Of a DNA stretch of 9,689 nt, positions 7,532 to 9,689 are shown piece after piece; within the stretch, counting starts at the first letter, position 1, and the number at the start of each line of letters is the position of its first letter. The stretch is from NCBI GenBank assembly GCA_030830385.1, contig JAURNA010000049.1, forward strand, positions 1-9,689, read 5' to 3'. This DNA is from Crocinitomicaceae bacterium. Its GTDB lineage: Bacteria > Bacteroidota > Bacteroidia > Flavobacteriales_D > Crocinitomicaceae. Below the pieces are notes generated by a model, which saw only the letters and a program-made list of their open reading frames with translations, did no database searches and had not been told where the DNA came from. Made by a program: the position numbers and the translations under genes.

Positions 7532-7960
7532 CTAAAATATTATGTGGTGCGCAGAGTCCACTTCATCCGGGTCAAACGGATACACGGCAAGTACACTTTC
7601 CACTTGTTTTAGTTCCATCATCAACTCGTCCGGATCAATCGCGCAGTTGTTGCATAGAAACAGGAAATAGTCAATAGTTGGCTTTTCCGGGATGAGGAAC
7701 TTTCCGTAGTGCTTGTTTTTGATGAGGTAGTATTCAAGTCGGTTTTCATCATCCTGAAACTCGTACATTGAGTGGGTAGAGATCGTCTCTCCTTTTTTTG
7801 CAGTTACGATGTAATCTTCCTCACATTTACGCAAGTGAAGCCGTAAAGTTTCGTTAATTCCCCAGACCAGACGATAATCGCTGTGATGGGAACAGATTCC
7901 AATCATGTCAAACAACGGATCGTCGTCTAGCGCAAGTGTATGTTTTCGTGTCTTTGCCAC
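7532..7960 (-). CDS. IPExxxVDY-family protein of unknown function
   Basis: This 142-residue soluble protein has no signal peptide or membrane segment. It contains the family signature as IPEKPTIDY (residues 90-98), with Ile in place of the usual Val, and an early LVWGIN (31-36) typical of the family. The family is restricted largely to Bacteroidota and has no established function that I know of. The start is GTG at 7958-7960: the frame is closed by a TAA 9 bases further upstream, with no ATG between, and the nearby ATG (7960-7962) is in another frame. The stop lies 5 bases before the pyk start, so the two genes are co-transcribed, possibly with coupled translation. As I recall, flavobacteria often have this gene beside pyk downstream of rnc/fabF/acpP; here a divergent TonB gene lies upstream instead. 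Confidence 0.88.
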   Translation of the reverse strand: MAKTRKHTLALDDDPLFDMIGICSHHSDYRLVWGINETLRLHLRKCEEDYIVTAKKGETISTHSMYEFQDDENRLEYYLIKNKHYGKFLIPEKPTIDYFLFLCNNCAIDPDELMMELKQVESVLAVYPFDPDEVDSAHHIIF

Positions 7961-8068
7961 ATTACGAAGTTACTTTTTTTGTTGTGCCGATCGAAGGTAG
8001 AATCAAAAGATCGACGAGAATTTACCGTTTACGAATACGTTCTTCGGGCTGAATACGGCTTTCCGTTC

Positions 8069-8098
8069 ACTCAATAAATTGTACGGATTACCGTGAGT
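8069..8098. repeat. Short nested inverted repeat in the divergent intergenic region
   Basis: ACTCA (8069-8073) is complementary to TGAGT (8094-8098). Between them CGG (8084-8086) can pair with CCG (8091-8093) around a 4-base loop. It lies midway in the 254-base gap between the divergent IPExxxVDY and TonB-like genes, where a regulator could act on both. The match is short and could be chance. Confidence 0.2.
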
Positions 8099-8172
8099 CG
8101 TTGTCGCTTTATCCTGAATTTGCGATGGTTCAGGGCGATCGGAGAGGAGGCAATGCATAGACTGGCATGCAG

Positions 8173-8205
8173 TTTGCAGCGTTTTCAGTACTAAACATAT
8201 AATTT
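8173..8205 (+). promoter_or_regulatory. Putative promoter of the TonB-like gene
   Basis: TTTG at 8173-8176 is followed after 21 bases by TATAATTT (8198-8205), about 10 bases before the ATG. The element contains a perfect TATAAT, but is only a partial match to the Bacteroidota -7 consensus TAnnTTTG. The AT-rich leader up to the ATG (AATTTCTATTTATT) fits the weak Shine-Dalgarno use of this phylum. Confidence 0.35.
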
Positions 8206-8214
8206 CTATTTATT

Positions 8215-8916
8215 ATGATCGCGAAGAAAAATTCGAGGTTCGACCTTGAGCGGAAAAGGCTTGTCCTTTTCAATGTAGGATTACTCGGTGCAAGTGCATT
8301 TATGCTAGCTGCATTTACGTACTCAGAAGAGGTAATCAAAACGAAGGAAAAGGAGCGAGTCAGTTCCGAGAAAATCGTTTATGAAACGGTAGATGCAACG
8401 ATTGAGCCGAAACCACAACTCCAGCAAACAAATGTTGAGCAGGAAACGTCTCAGGAGCAATCTCTCGGAAACGAGAACGCTGTTTCAGAAACCACAACTG
8501 CGGGTCAAAACACGAGCAACACGGGAGAAGCCGGTGTGGGTGGAGTAGGTCCTGTGGGAGTATCCCTTCCGAATATCGGAACGGTTCACATCGATTTGGA
8601 TGAAATCATTGATATCCCTCCGATTGATGCTGAGTACATTGGTGGCTACGTGGCCATGATGCAACACATTTCGGATGTTCAGGAATATCCTGAAGAGGAT
8701 ATCCATCTGGGAATTCAGGGTACTGTGTACGTTTCTTTTGTTGTGGAGAAAGACGGAAGCGTGTCCACGGTGAAGGTTGAACGTGGTGTATCCACTTCCC
8801 TCGATCGCGAAGCGAAGCGTATCGTGCGCTCATTCCCCCATTGGAGGCCGGGAGAGGACGAATATGGGGTAGTTCGTACACGCGTGCGACTCCCAGTCCG
8901 GTTCACACTGAAATAG
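8215..8916 (+). CDS. TonB-like energy transducer (TonB C-terminal domain protein)
   Basis: This 233-residue inner-membrane protein has a short basic cytoplasmic N-terminus (MIAKKNSRFDLERKR) and one membrane segment (about 16-36, LVLFNVGLLGASAFMLAAF). A ~100-residue periplasmic linker rich in Glu, Gln, Thr and Ser follows, then a Gly/Val stretch (106-118). The C-terminal TonB domain spans about 140-233: GYVAMMQHISDVQEYPEE, then the central strand GIQGTVYVSFVVEKDGSV, then LDREAKRIVRSFPHWRPG and the final strand RVRLPVRFTLK. Such proteins transmit proton-motive-force energy from ExbB/ExbD to outer-membrane TonB-dependent transporters. The linker is poor in the Pro-Lys/Pro-Glu repeats of classical TonB, which is common in Bacteroidota paralogues. 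No exbB, exbD or receptor gene is in the window, so the partner is unknown. The gene stands alone on the plus strand, divergent from the pyk operon. Confidence 0.9.
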   Translation: MIAKKNSRFDLERKRLVLFNVGLLGASAFMLAAFTYSEEVIKTKEKERVSSEKIVYETVDATIEPKPQLQQTNVEQETSQEQSLGNENAVSETTTAGQNTSNTGEAGVGGVGPVGVSLPNIGTVHIDLDEIIDIPPIDAEYIGGYVAMMQHISDVQEYPEEDIHLGIQGTVYVSFVVEKDGSVSTVKVERGVSTSLDREAKRIVRSFPHWRPGEDEYGVVRTRVRLPVRFTLK

Positions 8917-9017
8917 TCACGTGATGATTACCGGGAAAAGATCACGCATTGAACCGGAGGGTAAACAGGTGGCCGGGTCATTTGCATTAGCGGCCTTTAA
9001 CTATCACAATTAATTTG

Positions 9018-9188
9018 CCAAAGAAAACAAGGCGACATGTACCCGCAACATCCGTATCCGAGAACGGTACGATTGAAGGGGCACTTCGGTGTCGTTTGTG
9101 TCGGGTTCATCATTGAACAACTCGCAGTGATCCGATGGTGATTCGTAAAAAAGCCCTCCTCAGGATGCTTCCAAGGAGGGTTTTTTTT
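9018..9188 (+). ncRNA. Candidate small structured RNA ending in an intrinsic terminator
   Basis: A possible -7 element TTAATTTG (9010-9017, one mismatch to TAnnTTTG) precedes about 165 bases that end in a strong terminator. The interval contains a C(UUCG)G-capped hairpin (9080-9093, 5 pairs including one G-U) and a GUUCA/UGAAC hairpin (9105-9118). The nearest upstream TTTG (8981-8984) is 25 bases away, slightly beyond normal spacing, so the promoter is weak. The alternative is that this is simply a long 3' untranslated region of the TonB-like gene. The 5' end given is only an estimate. Confidence 0.22.
9147..9188. terminator. Bidirectional intrinsic terminator between convergent genes
   Basis: CCCTCCT (9154-9160) pairs perfectly with AGGAGGG (9174-9180) around a 13-base loop, followed by eight T (9181-9188) on the plus strand. 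It is preceded by six A (9147-9152), which form a U-tract for minus-strand transcripts. It can therefore end transcription from both the TonB-like gene on the left and the barrel gene on the right. Confidence 0.92.
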
Positions 9189-9367
9189 GGTGTGGAACGA
9201 ATTGGGTCTGAGCGCAGCCCGATCTCGCAGTAGATCACCTCGTTCCTTTCACTTTTCCCTAATTTTCAACTTCGTACTTACCTGATCCATCCCCAAATGG
9301 GTTCCTGCGGATACTAATGGAAAGAAGGTATGCTCACGCTTTGCCATCTTAATCAGGTTTACCTCAG

Positions 9368-9689
9368 CTAGCGATTGATACGACGTTTTTTCTTTTGAAC
9401 ATTGAATCCGACGGATAGCCCTGCCATACCACCTCCACGACTGGATGAGTAAAACACGTTGACCGGTATGTTCAATGCACCTGCCCGAAACGTTCTACCG
9501 AAAGCAAAAATCCACGTGGTGGAAAGTTTCACACTGCCACGTTTGTCAAAATTTTCGGTGAAAGTATAATCCTGACCACTTACTTCGGATGGAGTAGGAG
9601 GGTCGAATGTCACGTATGGATCCAGGTTTAAACTGTCCACAGCGTATCGGTCGTTTACGTACTCGGACCAATCTGATTCCGAGTAATAA
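9368..9689 (-). CDS. C-terminal fragment of a probable outer-membrane beta-barrel protein
   Basis: The minus-strand frame is open to the right edge, giving the last ~106 residues of a larger protein; the stop TAG is at 9368-9370. A GTG at 9638-9640 is internal, because the frame continues upstream without a stop (YYSESDWSEYVNDRYA precedes it). An acidic, aromatic-rich stretch, probably a surface loop, is followed by alternating strands: RGSVKLSTTWIFAFGRTF, ALNIPVNVFYSSS and GGGMAGLSVGFNV. This is the pattern of the final strands of an outer-membrane barrel. It ends with a basic tail, QKKKRRINR. I do not recognise the family with certainty; it looks like an uncharacterised Bacteroidota outer-membrane protein. 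Its transcript would end at the shared terminator near 9150. Confidence 0.6.
   Translation of the reverse strand, partial: YYSESDWSEYVNDRYAVDSLNLDPYVTFDPPTPSEVSGQDYTFTENFDKRGSVKLSTTWIFAFGRTFRAGALNIPVNVFYSSSRGGGMAGLSVGFNVQKKKRRINR

Larger units (their letters stand above)
8917..9367. other. Structured intergenic region between convergent genes
   Basis: These 451 bases separate the convergent TonB-like gene and the right-edge barrel gene. From left to right: CGTGAT/ATCACG arms (8920-8925, 8941-8946) just after the tonB stop; GGCCG/CGGCC (8971-8975, 8991-8995); a C(TTCG)G tetraloop hairpin (9080-9093); GTTCA/TGAAC around a 4-base loop (9105-9118); and a strong terminator (9147-9188). Beyond the terminator, GGAACG and CGTTCC (about 9194-9199 and 9240-9245) could close a long loop. 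Two very short reading frames (9037-9141 plus, 34 codons; 9249-9347 minus, 32 codons) resemble nothing known. No protein-coding gene is supported here. Confidence 0.5.

Noticed and set aside
9037..9141. A 34-codon leader-peptide-like frame before the terminator, suggesting attenuation
   Set aside because: The translation has no run of one amino acid, and no biosynthetic gene lies downstream on the plus strand; the next gene is convergent.
9249..9347. A 32-codon minus-strand frame after the barrel gene
   Set aside because: It is short, has no recognisable similarity or signal, and is compatible with chance.

Overview
The window looks like chromosomal DNA from a member of the Bacteroidota, probably Flavobacteriales. 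The main reasons are a PorP/SprF-family protein paired with a cargo protein carrying a gliding-motility-type (CHU_C, type B) C-terminal sorting domain, both tied to the type IX secretion system (T9SS). An IPExxxVDY-family gene next to pyruvate kinase, and putative promoters of the TTG...TAnnTTTG type typical of this phylum, point the same way. Base composition is moderate and looks even across the window. No mobile element, phage gene, CRISPR array, tRNA or rRNA was seen.

Layout from left to right. Positions 1-144 (minus) hold the first 48 codons of a secreted protein, probably cupin-like. Positions 197-505 (minus) encode a small secreted protein resembling the N-terminal part of a T9SS cargo. 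Positions 574-3429 (minus) are the full-length glycine decarboxylase P-protein gene gcvP, with a good promoter just upstream. After a 389-base gap without a gene come 4811-6031 and 3819-4814 (minus): a secreted Ig-like-repeat protein with a type B sorting domain, overlapping by 4 bases with a PorP/SprF-family protein. Positions 7532-7960 and 6111-7526 (minus) are an IPExxxVDY-family gene and pyruvate kinase, 5 bases apart. The sequence then switches strand: 8215-8916 (plus) is a TonB-like energy transducer. A 451-base intergenic stretch contains a strong bidirectional terminator and several hairpins. The right edge (9368-9689, minus) is the C-terminal end of a probable outer-membrane beta-barrel protein that continues outside the window.

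Functionally the window mixes core carbon and one-carbon metabolism (pyruvate kinase, glycine cleavage) with cell-envelope genes (T9SS cargo and partner, TonB, outer-membrane barrel). The T9SS pair is the clearest dedicated module: the PorP/SprF protein most likely helps secrete or anchor the repeat protein encoded just before it. I found no convincing undescribed multi-gene system. The points most worth a second look are the structured, terminator-ended intergenic region right of the TonB gene, the strongly basic tail on the PorP/SprF protein, and the orphan truncated cargo-like protein after gcvP.
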